Part shown: piece after piece, positions 1-8,864 of the stretch
How positions within the stretch are numbered: the stretch's first letter is position 1
How the letters are laid out: each line of letters begins with the position of its first letter
Origin: Flavobacterium quisquiliarum
Lineage (GTDB): Bacteria > Bacteroidota > Bacteroidia > Flavobacteriales > Flavobacteriaceae
Assembly: GCF_019308285.1 (NCBI RefSeq)
Contig: NZ_WWEM01000033.1
Coordinates: 1-64,000, forward strand
Direction: 5' to 3'
DNA: 64,000 nucleotides
The notes under the pieces: generated by a model
What the model was told of the DNA's origin: nothing
Databases searched by the model: none
The model's input: only the letters and a program-made list of their open reading frames with translations
Position numbers and translations under genes: made by a program

Positions 1-54
1 TTGATCCTTATTTCCTGTCAGTATTTCTGTGAACGTTTTTCGCTGTTGCGGGTG

Positions 55-84
55 CAAAAGTACACAACAATTCCAGTTACGCAA
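55..84 (-). promoter_or_regulatory. Strong Bacteroidota-type promoter reading out of the window
   Basis: On the minus strand, TTG (82-84) is followed after 19 nt by TACTTTTG (55-62), an exact match to the TTG/TAnnTTTG promoter. Transcription would run leftwards off the window edge. The start region CACCCGC and the absence of a nearby ORF would suit a stable-RNA or other highly expressed operon, but the target is outside the window, so that part is inference. Confidence 0.5.
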
Positions 85-345
85 GGCTTTTTCCAAACTA
101 TTTTTATTCTTTTTCTTAACACTCTCATAACTCGCAGGTTATAATCGAAGTTTTTTCTGCTCCTTGTGGGGTTTTTCCTCGTTTGGCCATTGTTTCTCTT
201 GTTTTACCGCAAAGGCGCCAAGTCACAAAGCCTTCTTTTCTACACTTTTTGATATTGAAAACACGCAAAGGCGCTGGGTTTTTAATTCGCTTTCTTGTCA
301 AAACGTCTTTTGCTTCCGAAATTTTCTTCTGAAAACTGGTGTCCC

Positions 346-424
346 AGCCCCGATAGCAGTGGAAATCCTTTTGTTTTTTCCTTTAAAAAGCAAAAGATTG
401 AAGCGCATAGCGGGAAATAGCTCC
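346..424 (+). ncRNA. Structured dispersed element, copy A (Flavo-1-like)
   Basis: It begins AGCCCCGATAG and ends ATAGCGGGAAATAGCTCC. The ends pair (AGC with GCT, CCCG with CGGG) and the middle forms an AT-rich hairpin flanked by CTTTTG and CAAAAG. The same ends and architecture recur at 21661-21744, and on the minus strand at 37430-37518, with different apical stems. Conserved ends with covarying stems suggest a structured RNA or folded repeat. The family name Flavo-1 is from memory and untested. Confidence 0.45.
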
Positions 425-544
425 TTATTATAACAAAATTCAATTTTTAAATCCCAAATTCCAAAAACTGACCGCTGAAGGCTTCGACTTCGCTCAGTCT
501 GACACCACTATATACTATAGAGTATTATATATACGTTGCGCATT

Positions 545-564
545 AGACGCACTGCGGTGCGTCT
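545..564. repeat. Perfect hairpin repeat
   Basis: AGACGCAC and GTGCGTCT form a perfect 8-bp stem around a TGCG loop. There is no T-run after it, so it is probably a short dispersed palindrome rather than a terminator. Confidence 0.5.
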
Positions 565-613
565 CTACAGAAAGCCTGAATTTAATTACTCTTATATATA
601 TGTATAAAAAACA

Positions 614-644
614 AACCTGACAGATTTTGAAAACCTGTCGGGTT
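614..644. repeat. Short inverted repeat
   Basis: AACCTGACAG and CTGTCGGGTT pair around an 11-nt loop. This is a small intergenic palindrome close to the 3' end of the minus-strand monooxygenase gene. It lacks a T-run on either strand. Confidence 0.45.
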
Positions 645-678
645 GTGGGAATGAAATCTACTCTTATATATAGTATAC

Positions 679-1695
679 TTATATATGTATACTTTCGTTT
701 AAGTTATCGATAGCTTCTTTTGTGATTTGAATGCTTTTTAATTTTGCCTGATGATTAAAGATTGGGCTTGTTACCATTAGTTCGTCTATTCTTGCATAGT
801 CAATGAACTTTTTCAAATCGGTTATTAATTGTTCTTTGTTTCCTGTGAAAGTTCCAGCTGTCATTTGATTCACATGGAAACGTTCTTGCTCATTCATTAT
901 ATCGTCTAATGATGGAACCGGCGGCTGTAAACCTTTACGGTCGTTTCTTATTAAGTTCAGAAACATTTGATACAAACTTGTCGACAATAGTTCTGCCTCT
1001 TCGTTTGTGTCTGCTGCAATTATATTGACGCATGCCATTGTTTTTGGCTTGTCTAAATATTCTGAAGGCTGGAAGTTTTCTCTGTAAAATTCAAATGCTT
1101 GGATCATTAGCTTTGGTGCAAAGTGTCCAGCAAAAGCATAAGGCAAACCGTAAGCTGCCGCTAAAGCTGCGCTATCCATACTTGATCCTAAAATCCAAAT
1201 TGGGACTTTTAAGCCTTCGGCTGGGAATGCACGTACTTTTCCTGTTTCATTTTCGCTTGAAAAATACTCTTGAAGTTTGCTTACGTTTTGCGGAAAACGC
1301 TGTGCCTGCTCAAAAAAGTCTTTACGAATTGCTTCGGCAGTTGGCTGATCTGTTCCTGGTGCTCTTCCTAAACCTAAATCGATTCGGTTGGGATAAAGCG
1401 TTTCCAGAGTTCCAAATTGTTCGGCAACTACTAAAGGAGAATGATTCGGCAACATAATTCCGCCAGAACCTACTCGGATGTTTTTGGTCTGACTTGCCAC
1501 ATAACCAATTAAAACCACTGTTGCTGTACTTGCAACGTGTGCCATATTGTGATGTTCTGCAAGCCAAAAACGCTTGTATCCTAAAGTATCTGCTAATTGC
1601 GCTATGTCTTTTGTTTTTTGAAATGTTTCTTTGGCATTGCTATCCTGAGTGATGATAGCGAGGTCTAATAATGAGACTGAAATTGAGTTTTTCAT
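679..1695 (-). CDS. LLM-class flavin-dependent oxidoreductase (luciferase-like monooxygenase)
   Basis: A 338-residue cytosolic protein of the bacterial luciferase-like TIM-barrel family, which uses reduced flavin and oxygen on small organic substrates. Family hallmarks are the N-terminal strand SVSLLDLAII, then RFWLAEHHNM (about residues 42-51) and the glycine-rich VGSGGIMLPNHSPLVVAEQF (about 76-95), followed by RIDLGLGRAPG. This pattern fits the single-component MsnO8/YhbW-like subgroup. Length is normal for the family. It is monocistronic, transcribed away from the DUF2975 gene. The substrate cannot be told from sequence; true light emission is not implied. Confidence 0.85.
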   Translation of the reverse strand: MKNSISVSLLDLAIITQDSNAKETFQKTKDIAQLADTLGYKRFWLAEHHNMAHVASTATVVLIGYVASQTKNIRVGSGGIMLPNHSPLVVAEQFGTLETLYPNRIDLGLGRAPGTDQPTAEAIRKDFFEQAQRFPQNVSKLQEYFSSENETGKVRAFPAEGLKVPIWILGSSMDSAALAAAYGLPYAFAGHFAPKLMIQAFEFYRENFQPSEYLDKPKTMACVNIIAADTNEEAELLSTSLYQMFLNLIRNDRKGLQPPVPSLDDIMNEQERFHVNQMTAGTFTGNKEQLITDLKKFIDYARIDELMVTSPIFNHQAKLKSIQITKEAIDNLNESIHI

Positions 1696-1801
1696 ATAAA
1701 AAATGCTAGTCTACAAAATTAACTCATTTATACGGATGCCTTTTGTTTTCTAATGTTAATAGATTTATAATATTTCTAAAACTATTCAAAAGTGTATTTT
1801 T

Positions 1802-1843
1802 CAATAATTAATTATTGTTTTACAATAATTAATTATACATTTG
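1802..1843 (+). promoter_or_regulatory. Promoter with two 14-bp direct repeats, probable autoregulatory operator
   Basis: TTG (1815-1817), 18 nt, TACATTTG (1836-1843) make a textbook Bacteroidota promoter 25 nt before the DUF2975 start. CAATAATTAATTAT occurs at 1802-1815 and again at 1823-1836, offset by 21 bp, which is two helical turns. One copy abuts the -33 element and the other fills the spacer. A Cro/CI-type HTH protein encoded by the same transcript is the obvious candidate binder (inference). Confidence 0.65.
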
Positions 1844-1868
1844 CAATATCAATCTAACTTTTCATTAT

Positions 1869-2384
1869 ATGAAGACAACTCATATTGTATCTAGAATATT
1901 ATTTTACTTTACTCGATTTTTGTCTGTGGTTTATTTCTTTTTGGCCGCATATTCTGTTTTCACTTTAACAACAGGATTGTTTTTGACATTTAAAGATAAC
2001 GGAAAGTATTTTCAGGTTTGTTATCCGTTTACTACTCATCCAATAATGTTAGGTGATTACAATCTGCCATATATTCTTTTTGATTTTTTGGCTCCGCTGA
2101 GTTTATACGGACTTTTCTTTTTATTGAGCAGTAATGTCTTTAAAGTATTTTTTCAGCCTAAACTGTTTACTCAAAATGGAATTTCTCATTTAAGGCGTTT
2201 CTATTTATCCAATTTACTAATCCCGAGTATTGTAATTTTTGTGGCTTTCTTTTTTGTTCCGCTGGATAATGAAGTTTCGCTTTTTATTCTATTGCACGGA
2301 ATGCTTGGTGTTTTCGCTTACTTTTTAGCAGCCATATTTAAACAAGGTTTAAACCTTCAGAACGAACAAGACTTATTTATATAA
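1869..2384 (+). CDS. DUF2975 family membrane protein
   Basis: A 171-residue protein with four probable membrane helices (about 18-42, 68-90, 112-130, 136-157). It ends in FKQGLNLQNEQDLFI, the family-typical C-terminal motif of the G-x-L-Q-x-E-x-D-L-x-I form. DUF2975 proteins have no established function but are repeatedly encoded just upstream of a small HTH regulator, as here: the next gene starts 2 nt after this stop. The pair therefore looks like a membrane protein with its cognate transcription factor, co-expressed from the promoter at 1815-1843. Confidence 0.8.
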   Translation: MKTTHIVSRILFYFTRFLSVVYFFLAAYSVFTLTTGLFLTFKDNGKYFQVCYPFTTHPIMLGDYNLPYILFDFLAPLSLYGLFFLLSSNVFKVFFQPKLFTQNGISHLRRFYLSNLLIPSIVIFVAFFFVPLDNEVSLFILLHGMLGVFAYFLAAIFKQGLNLQNEQDLFI

Positions 2385-2386
2385 CT

Positions 2387-2593
2387 ATGCCAATAATTGT
2401 AAATGTTGATGTAATGCTTGCTAAACGCAAGATGCAGAGTAAAGAGTTGGCAGAAAAACTAGATATTACGCCTGCCAATTTATCGATTCTAAAAACTGGA
2501 AAAGCAAAAGGAATTCGATTTGATACTCTCGAAGCTATTTGTAAAATATTGGATTGTCAGCCTGGCGATATTTTAGAATACGTGGCAGAATAG
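2387..2593 (+). CDS. Small Cro/CI-type HTH regulator (YozG-like)
   Basis: A 68-residue protein that is almost entirely one XRE helix-turn-helix domain: VDVMLAKRKMQSKELAEKLD, then the recognition region ITPANLSILKTGKAKGIRF, then EAICKILDCQPGDILEYV. The C-terminal CQPGDILEY is characteristic of the small regulators that accompany DUF2975 proteins. It lies 2 nt downstream of the DUF2975 stop, implying translational coupling. It probably binds the paired direct repeats in the operon's promoter; this is inferred from context and not shown by the sequence. Confidence 0.85.
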   Translation: MPIIVNVDVMLAKRKMQSKELAEKLDITPANLSILKTGKAKGIRFDTLEAICKILDCQPGDILEYVAE

Positions 2594-2708
2594 CTTTCTT
2601 TTAAATCTTATTTCACTCTTAATAAATCGGTTTTTGAAGCCGACAGGTATTCTATTGCCTAATTTTTTCAAATCACATTTTAATTCAATCATCTAAATCA
2701 ATCAAAAA

Positions 2709-3608
2709 ATGAACAGTTTATCAATTCAAAATCTCAACAAAACGTATGAGAACGGCACAAAAGCGATTGACCAATTATCACTTGAAATTACAAACGGAAT
2801 GTTTGGTTTACTGGGACCAAACGGCGCTGGAAAATCGACTTTAATGCGAACTATTGTCGCTTTGCAGGAACCGACTTCGGGAATTATTGAATTTAACGGA
2901 ACTAACATTCTGGAAAATCCAATGTTTATCAGGCAAAATTTGGGGTATCTACCACAGGAATTTGGCGTTTTTCCTAAAATTTCTGCTTATCGCCTGCTCG
3001 ATCATTTGGCGGTTTTAAAAGGAATCGTGGATAAAAAGGAACGTCACGATCAAATTTTATATTTATTACAGCAGACGAATTTATTGCAACACAAAGACAA
3101 AGCGGTTCATTCTTTTTCCGGCGGTATGCGTCAGCGCTTTGGAATTGCTCAGGCTTTACTTGGAAATCCGAAGATAATTATTGTGGACGAACCTACTGCG
3201 GGACTTGATCCGGAGGAAAGAAACCGATTTAACAATTTGCTGAGCGAAATTGGCGAAAGCATTATCGTGGTTTTATCGACTCATATTGTAGAAGACGTTC
3301 GTGACTTGTGTCCAAAAATGGCGATTATCTCTAACGGAAAATTGATTTTGGAAGGAAAACCAAATGAAGCGATCGATTCTTTGAAAGATAAAATCTGGAT
3401 GAAGGCGATTGAAAAAGCAGAACTAAAGAACCATCAATCGAACTTTAACATCATTTCGTCCAACTTAAATTCAGGAAAAATCAATATTCATGTTTTTTCA
3501 GATGAAAGGCCAGATTCTGGTTTCGAATTGATCTCGCCCGATTTAAGCGATGTTTATTTTAGTGTTTTAGCTCAAAATCAACTTAAAAATCAGTGTTATG
3601 CTTTCTAA
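2709..3608 (+). CDS. ABC transporter ATP-binding protein
   Basis: A 299-residue ABC ATPase. Walker A is GPNGAGKST (about residues 37-45), the signature is FSGGMRQRFGIAQ (about 138-150) and Walker B is IIIVDEPTAGLD with the switch histidine in LSTHIVED. The C-terminal extension after residue 220 is of the kind found in ABC-2-type exporter ATPases. It overlaps the downstream permease gene by 11 nt, so the two are translationally coupled and should form one complex. The direction (export) and substrate are inferred only from the ABC-2 character of the partner. Confidence 0.9.
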   Translation: MNSLSIQNLNKTYENGTKAIDQLSLEITNGMFGLLGPNGAGKSTLMRTIVALQEPTSGIIEFNGTNILENPMFIRQNLGYLPQEFGVFPKISAYRLLDHLAVLKGIVDKKERHDQILYLLQQTNLLQHKDKAVHSFSGGMRQRFGIAQALLGNPKIIIVDEPTAGLDPEERNRFNNLLSEIGESIIVVLSTHIVEDVRDLCPKMAIISNGKLILEGKPNEAIDSLKDKIWMKAIEKAELKNHQSNFNIISSNLNSGKINIHVFSDERPDSGFELISPDLSDVYFSVLAQNQLKNQCYAF

Positions 3609-6600
3609 ATTAATTCAATTTGAATGGCATAACAATACCAGAAGCTGGACTTTTTATGCCACTTTTATCATTTATTTGGTCTTAGGATTTTTTGTGAGTG
3701 CTTTTGCGAATTTCTCTTTTTCGGGTGCTTACAAAAATAGTCCGTATGTGCTTACTTATGCGATTGGTCTAATTTCGCTGATGACGATATTTTCTATTAC
3801 ACTTCAGGTTGCGCAAAGTTTTTTAAAAGAATATGAAACTAAACTCGATTCGATTATTTTCTCTGCTCCTATTTCTAAGTTTCATTATTTGGCTCCAAAG
3901 TTTATTACGGCATTTATAATCGCCGTAGTTTCTTTTGGAATGTTTATTGTTGGAATGATCGTTGGCCATCAAATGTCGTGGCTTTCTAAAAGCGAGATTG
4001 GTCTTTTTGAAATTATAAATTATCTCTGGCCGTATTTTGTCATTGTGATTCCGAATATTTTTCTGTGCCTTTCTATATTAACGGCTTTGGCCTGGATTAC
4101 TAGAAGCAAACTCTTTATTTATGCTGGAGGTTTATTAATCTACATCTTATATATAGCAGGTTCGATTTTTTCTAATTCGCCCATCTTTGCAAATGCTTCT
4201 CCGTCTTCGGCGAAAGCCATGTCTTTATCGGCAAAAATAGATCCGTTTGGTTTGGGAGCGTTTTTAGAACAAACAAGATATTGGACTGCAATTGAAAAAA
4301 ATACCGAATTGGTTTCGCTTTCCGGTAACTTTCTTTTCAATAGAATGCTGTGGTTTTCTGTTGCGATACTTTTACTTTTTGTTTCGTATCGATTGTTTTC
4401 TTTCCGAAAAACAAAAACTAAAAAGATAAAAACACCAAAAAACATTTCAAAAGAAACAAAAGTCCTTTCTTCGGAAATTCCAAAAAACATCGAATTCAAA
4501 ACTTTCAGGCAAAATTGGGCGGTTTTTAAAAGCAATATCAAGCTGGATATTTTTTTAGTTCTAAAAGGAATTCCGTTTTTATTGATTGTTCTTTTGTTTT
4601 CGGGATTATTGGCAATCGAAATTTCGGATGAACTTGACGGCGGAATCCGATTAGCCGAAAAAATTACGGATACTGCTCTGATGATTTCAACGATAATGGA
4701 TCGTCTACCGTTTATTCTAATTTTAATTCTCCTTTTTTACAGCAATGAATTAGTAAACCGAAGCGAAAATTCGAGATTTGAAATGCTTGAAAATACTGCA
4801 CCGTATTCTCAATTTGTAATTTTACTATCAAAACTAACGGCACTTTTTATTATTCCGTTAATCATAATCAGCATTAGTATTTTGATTGGATGCAGTTTTC
4901 AAATTGTGAATTCGAATGCTCCAATCGAAATTGGTCTTTATCTTTCTTTGTTTTATTATCTTGGTTTTCCGTTGTTGTTGATCTCGATTTTGGTAATTGC
5001 GATTCAGACGTTTATTAAAAATAAATATATCGGACTTTCCGTTGCTTCTTTTATATGTCTTCTATTTTGCACCGGAATTGGAGAGCAATTGGGAATTTCA
5101 CATCCTTTACTGCGATTTGGAGACGCTTTTAAAAGAGAGTATTTTGATTTGAATGGTTTCGGAAAATACACTTTCCCGTTTCATATTTCGATGCTGTACA
5201 ATTTCGGATTGGCCTTACTGCTTCTTACTTTGACTGGAATTTTATGGAAAAGAAATGTTTCAATCGTAAAAACCTTTCGAAGAAATTCATTTAATGGCAT
5301 TCAAAAAGTAACTTTCTTCTTGGGAATTATTCTTTTTATTGGTTTTGGAAGTTATCTTTTTTATAAAACGAATATCGAATATCTGTATTTGACCGAAGAA
5401 GATCAGAATAACTGGAGCGAGAAATATGAAAATCAATTTAAAAAATACACTAATCTGCCTCAGCCCACGATTGTTTCTGTAAAAAACAAAGTCGATTTAT
5501 TTCCTGAGGAAAATCGTTATGAAGTAAAAGGCACTTATGAATTGATCAATAATTCTGAAAAACCTATTGATAGTTTACTCCTATATATAGATCGAAATTC
5601 AAAACTGACTTCTGTTGAAATTCCGCATTCGAAAAATCTGGACGATGTTTCGGTATTTCATCATTATTGGTATCGATTGGAAAAACCTTTACAACCTCAG
5701 CAGAAAATGAGAATGAGTTTTTCTTTTGAGTCTTCGTGGTCGCCATTTAAAGGACATACTTCTTTTAATTCTATAATCGAAAATGGCTCTTTTATGCGAA
5801 TAAGCCGTTACTTCCCGCTTTTTGGTTATCAGGAATCGAATGAAATCAGCAGTAAAAAAGAGCGCACTAAAAGACATTTGAAACCACAGACGCCTCTTAA
5901 AAAGCTGGAAGACAAATCGGAAATTAAATATGATTTTGTTGATTATGATGCTGTAGTTTCGACTTCTAAAAATCAAACGGCGATTGGTGTTGGGGATTTA
6001 ATTGGAAATTGGACAAAAAACAACCGCAATTATTTTCATTATAAATCTAATGGTAAGATTCCGTTTCGATTTGCTTTTTCTTCTGCGGAATATGAAATTC
6101 AAAAAACGAATTATAAAGGTATTTCGATTGAAGTTTTTTATGATAAAAGGCATTCTAGAAACATCAAAAAACTAATTCAGGATGTAAAAAACACTTTAGA
6201 TTACTGCCAAACTAATTTTGGCAAATATCCTTATAAAACAATTCGTTATGCCGAAGTTTCTGCTTTCGCCGATGGATTTGCGGCGACTTCTTATCCGTCG
6301 ACGGTTTTTATGAAAGAGAATTTCGGCTTCTACAGCAACCTCAACAACAAGGATAAGGAAGATGTAATTAATCAATTAACGGCTCATGAATTGTCGCATG
6401 AATGGTGGGGAAATTCACAGATCAATCCAGAACAAAAAGAAGGAAGCTGGATTTTGACCGAAACTTTGGCGCAATACACGGAATTGATGCTTTATGAAAA
6501 AGAACATGGTGTAGAAAAAGCACTCGAAACTTTAAAAATTCATCTGGATTTGTATTTGAGCAGTCGAAGTTACGATCCTGAAACACCTTTGTATAAAACG

Positions 6601-7137
6601 AATTACGAAACTCCGCATTTACCTTATGACAAAGGAATGCTGGTGATGCATCAACTTCGAATTTTAATTGGTGAAGAAAAAGTAAATCTTGCTTTGAAAA
6701 ATTTTCTGAATCATAATAAATATCCAAATCCGTTTCCTGATTCTGAAAGTTTATTAAAGGAAATTTATGGGGTTACTGATCAAAAACTGTATTCTAAATT
6801 AGATGAAATGTTTAAGCAGATTATTACGTATTCGTCAAAAATAGAATCAGATGCAAGTAGTAGAAAGAATGGTTTTTATGAAGTTTCTTTTAAAGCAGTT
6901 TCTGAAAAATTCAGAGAAAATGCAACTGGAGAACGAAAACCAATTGCAAACGATGCTACAATAGATATTGGAATTTACGATGAAAACGGAAAATTATTTC
7001 GTTATCCTTTCGCTATCAAAAACAATAAAATTGAAGGGAAAATTAAACTCAAAACAAAACCTCAACGCGTTGTGATTGATCCGTATTTAATGAATATTGA
7101 TACTTTTATTAAGGACAACGAGAAAGAAATAGATTAG
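3598..7137 (+). CDS. ABC-2 permease fused to an M1-family aminopeptidase
   Basis: An 1179-residue fusion. The first half (to about 600) has two blocks of hydrophobic helices: an ABC-2 type permease around 15-270, a cytosolic link, and a second membrane block around 320-590. The C-terminal half is a gluzincin: HELSHEWWG at about residue 930 is HExxH, and ETLAQYTELM about 20 residues later gives the third zinc ligand. The usual GAMEN exopeptidase motif is not recognisable; FADGFAATSYPST occupies its place. Such fusions recur in Bacteroidota next to an ABC ATPase. By topology the peptidase should face the periplasm, suggesting coupled export and processing of a peptide, but no substrate is known from this sequence. 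Confidence 0.85.
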   Translation: MLSKLIQFEWHNNTRSWTFYATFIIYLVLGFFVSAFANFSFSGAYKNSPYVLTYAIGLISLMTIFSITLQVAQSFLKEYETKLDSIIFSAPISKFHYLAPKFITAFIIAVVSFGMFIVGMIVGHQMSWLSKSEIGLFEIINYLWPYFVIVIPNIFLCLSILTALAWITRSKLFIYAGGLLIYILYIAGSIFSNSPIFANASPSSAKAMSLSAKIDPFGLGAFLEQTRYWTAIEKNTELVSLSGNFLFNRMLWFSVAILLLFVSYRLFSFRKTKTKKIKTPKNISKETKVLSSEIPKNIEFKTFRQNWAVFKSNIKLDIFLVLKGIPFLLIVLLFSGLLAIEISDELDGGIRLAEKITDTALMISTIMDRLPFILILILLFYSNELVNRSENSRFEMLENTAPYSQFVILLSKLTALFIIPLIIISISILIGCSFQIVNSNAPIEIGLYLSLFYYLGFPLLLISILVIAIQTFIKNKYIGLSVASFICLLFCTGIGEQLGISHPLLRFGDAFKREYFDLNGFGKYTFPFHISMLYNFGLALLLLTLTGILWKRNVSIVKTFRRNSFNGIQKVTFFLGIILFIGFGSYLFYKTNIEYLYLTEEDQNNWSEKYENQFKKYTNLPQPTIVSVKNKVDLFPEENRYEVKGTYELINNSEKPIDSLLLYIDRNSKLTSVEIPHSKNLDDVSVFHHYWYRLEKPLQPQQKMRMSFSFESSWSPFKGHTSFNSIIENGSFMRISRYFPLFGYQESNEISSKKERTKRHLKPQTPLKKLEDKSEIKYDFVDYDAVVSTSKNQTAIGVGDLIGNWTKNNRNYFHYKSNGKIPFRFAFSSAEYEIQKTNYKGISIEVFYDKRHSRNIKKLIQDVKNTLDYCQTNFGKYPYKTIRYAEVSAFADGFAATSYPSTVFMKENFGFYSNLNNKDKEDVINQLTAHELSHEWWGNSQINPEQKEGSWILTETLAQYTELMLYEKEHGVEKALETLKIHLDLYLSSRSYDPETPLYKTNYETPHLPYDKGMLVMHQLRILIGEEKVNLALKNFLNHNKYPNPFPDSESLLKEIYGVTDQKLYSKLDEMFKQIITYSSKIESDASSRKNGFYEVSFKAVSEKFRENATGERKPIANDATIDIGIYDENGKLFRYPFAIKNNKIEGKIKLKTKPQRVVIDPYLMNIDTFIKDNEKEID

Positions 7138-7160
7138 TTTATTTCTTGTGCATAATTTTT

Positions 7161-7299
7161 AAACACATAGAAACATAGATTTTGTTACTGATGAAAGACG
7201 TTTCACTTGCATAAATACACATAGTTATCTATGTGTTAGAAACTAGTTTCTTTTTATTTCCTTTTTTAGATAAAGAAAAAACTATGTTTCTATGTGTTT
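7161..7299. repeat. MITE-like palindromic repeat, copy 1
   Basis: A 139-bp unit with perfect 18-bp terminal inverted repeats AAACACATAGAAACATAG / CTATGTTTCTATGTGTTT and an internal perfect palindrome AGAAACTAGTTTCT. Copies 2 and 3 lie at 9660-9795 and 18456-18591 (the last inverted). It sits between convergent genes and could fold as a hairpin on either strand, ending both transcripts. No coding capacity. Confidence 0.8.
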
Positions 7300-7303
7300 A
7301 TTT

Positions 7304-8503
7304 TTATTTCAATTGAATGAAAATCTGTTTGTGGGTTGTTTTTCCGTTGTCTTTTATTTTCAAATCTTTGGGTGATTCGATTTCAAACTTAGATGGCGTT
7401 TCTATATTTAATGAAATGTCTCTGTGTCGAAACGCTTCTGGAATTTCGGGAAGTATAATTGTAACTTCTATTTCTTTTTTGTTCTGCTTGTATTCTATTT
7501 TGATGCGGTCTCTTAACCAAATGTATTCGTAAACTTCCTGCCACGGCGCCATCCAGATAGAATCATTTCCTTTTTCTCCGTAGTTATTGGCAAGCATTGT
7601 CATATAATATTTAAAATCGGGAAAACGCATACTTAAATTCCACAGATTTCCATTTCCTGTTCCGTGCGTGAAATCATTAAACCAAACTGGTTCTGAATGT
7701 TTTACGATTGAATCTATGGTTTTTAAATAACGATCCATTGTTTTGAAACTGAGTGTATCTTTTGAACTCAACACAAAAGTTCTGGCAGAAATCATTTTAT
7801 CTAAATCAACTTTTGAATTCACTTTATAAACTGGACCAGTACCTTTATAAGAAGCAACAGAAAGGAATCCGTTAGCCAAAGCTTCTTTTTCATATTCTAA
7901 ATGATAATCGGGATCGCCTTCTCCGCCTGGAACTACAAAATGTGACATGGTGAATTTTAGATTTTGCTTTATTGAAGCTGTATTTTCGGTCACTTCTGTT
8001 TTGTAATTTGTTCCGTGTTTGGTTGCATGATGAAAACTATGGTTCAGAATATCCCAGCCAGCATTGTACATTTCTTTAATTTCTGACCATGAAAGATGTC
8101 CACGGTTTTCAGGTAGATCACGAACTGATCCGCCATTGATAGCCAAAGCCAGTTTAAACTGAATTTTATTTCCGAATCCGTCTGAATAAAAAAGTCCTTT
8201 TGAAGTTGTTCCATCTCCGCCCTGATCGACTTTCCATTCGTTTTTATCCGGATTACTGATTTTTCCACCATTCAATAACGGGAAAGCCGTTAAATAAGCT
8301 GAACGATATCCATCATCAAGTGTAAAACTGTAAGCAAAATGTTTGTTGAATTTTAATGGTGAAGCTTTTATTTCTACTTTGCTTTCTGATTTTAGTTTTA
8401 TTTTAAAGGAAATATTTTGCGAATAAATAGTATTGAAAGAACATTGAAGTAAAAGAATAAAAACGAATAAAAGTGCTTTGATCTGTAAACTTGGTAATTT
8501 CAT
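7304..8503 (-). CDS. Secreted polysaccharide deacetylase family protein
   Basis: A 399-residue protein with a cleavable signal peptide (hydrophobic about 9-25, then TIYSQ). A NodB-like fold is indicated by YSFTLDDGYR at about residues 57-66 (a TFDDG-like motif with the metal-binding aspartate) and by NHSFHHATKH around 154-163, supplying the H-S-x-x-H metal ligands. The C-terminal about 60 residues look like a beta-rich extension. It likely removes acetyl groups from a cell-surface or environmental polysaccharide in the periplasm or outside the cell. It is monocistronic, with a divergent neighbour across a repeat-containing spacer. Confidence 0.8.
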   Translation of the reverse strand: MKLPSLQIKALLFVFILLLQCSFNTIYSQNISFKIKLKSESKVEIKASPLKFNKHFAYSFTLDDGYRSAYLTAFPLLNGGKISNPDKNEWKVDQGGDGTTSKGLFYSDGFGNKIQFKLALAINGGSVRDLPENRGHLSWSEIKEMYNAGWDILNHSFHHATKHGTNYKTEVTENTASIKQNLKFTMSHFVVPGGEGDPDYHLEYEKEALANGFLSVASYKGTGPVYKVNSKVDLDKMISARTFVLSSKDTLSFKTMDRYLKTIDSIVKHSEPVWFNDFTHGTGNGNLWNLSMRFPDFKYYMTMLANNYGEKGNDSIWMAPWQEVYEYIWLRDRIKIEYKQNKKEIEVTIILPEIPEAFRHRDISLNIETPSKFEIESPKDLKIKDNGKTTHKQIFIQLK

Positions 8504-8864
8504 TTTTTAGGTTAGTTAGATTTTTTAAAGGTACATTTTCTTTAAAAACAAACTACCAAATGCTGTAGAATTGTACGCGGATGAGCCGGATTTGCTATCG
8601 CAAAGACATTGATTTACACCGATTTTTTTTAAGATGCGAATGAGAAATCCGTTTTTATCCGCGTTTTCGCAAAGCGAATCTGTCTCATCCGCGTCTAATT
8701 TTCCATTGTGAACATTCAAAAAAATGATATTTCAATACATTAAAAGGTATTTAACGAAATATAATAATTACAATTGAGTCGAAACCTCATCAACTCGGTA
8801 ATAATAAGACTTTTTTAAACAGGCATATAGATTGTATCTTAAAATATAACCTAAAATTCCTGCT
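8504..8864. other. Divergent intergenic region with a dispersed inverted repeat
   Basis: This 361-nt gap separates two divergent genes. The main content is the inverted repeat at 8575-8694, whose arms carry ACGCGGATGAG and CTCATCCGCGT. A minus-strand open frame across the repeat (8525-8719) has no domain and is probably spurious. No exact TAnnTTTG promoter was found for either gene. Confidence 0.5.
8575..8694. repeat. Long inverted repeat with GCGGATGAG arms
   Basis: The left arm ACGCGGATGAG...TTTGCTATCGCAAAG and the right arm CGCAAAGCGAATC...CTCATCCGCGT are imperfect inverted copies. I recognise similar text as a common intergenic repeat in flavobacterial genomes (recollection, not a search). 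Confidence 0.6.

Larger units (their letters stand above)
1..678. other. Gene-free, repeat-rich left edge
   Basis: No convincing gene lies here. The only sizeable open frame, 164-433 on the plus strand, is built from dispersed repeat sequence (gcaaaggcgc-type text and the structured element at 346-424), has no recognisable domain and is probably not translated. The stretch contains a minus-strand promoter (55-84), a structured element (346-424), a perfect hairpin at 545-564 and another at 614-644. The second hairpin is flanked by two copies of tctactcttatatata-like text. This packing is typical of a long intergenic region next to a highly expressed operon. Confidence 0.6.

Noticed and set aside
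164..433. Open frame of 89 codons on the plus strand
   Set aside because: It is made of dispersed repeat text and runs through structured element copy A; no domain, no promoter and odd composition.
1869..7137. One operon covering DUF2975, HTH, ABC ATPase and the permease-peptidase fusion
   Set aside because: A 115-nt gap separates the HTH gene from the ATPase gene and the functions are not obviously linked; the two pairs are listed as separate units, though read-through is possible.
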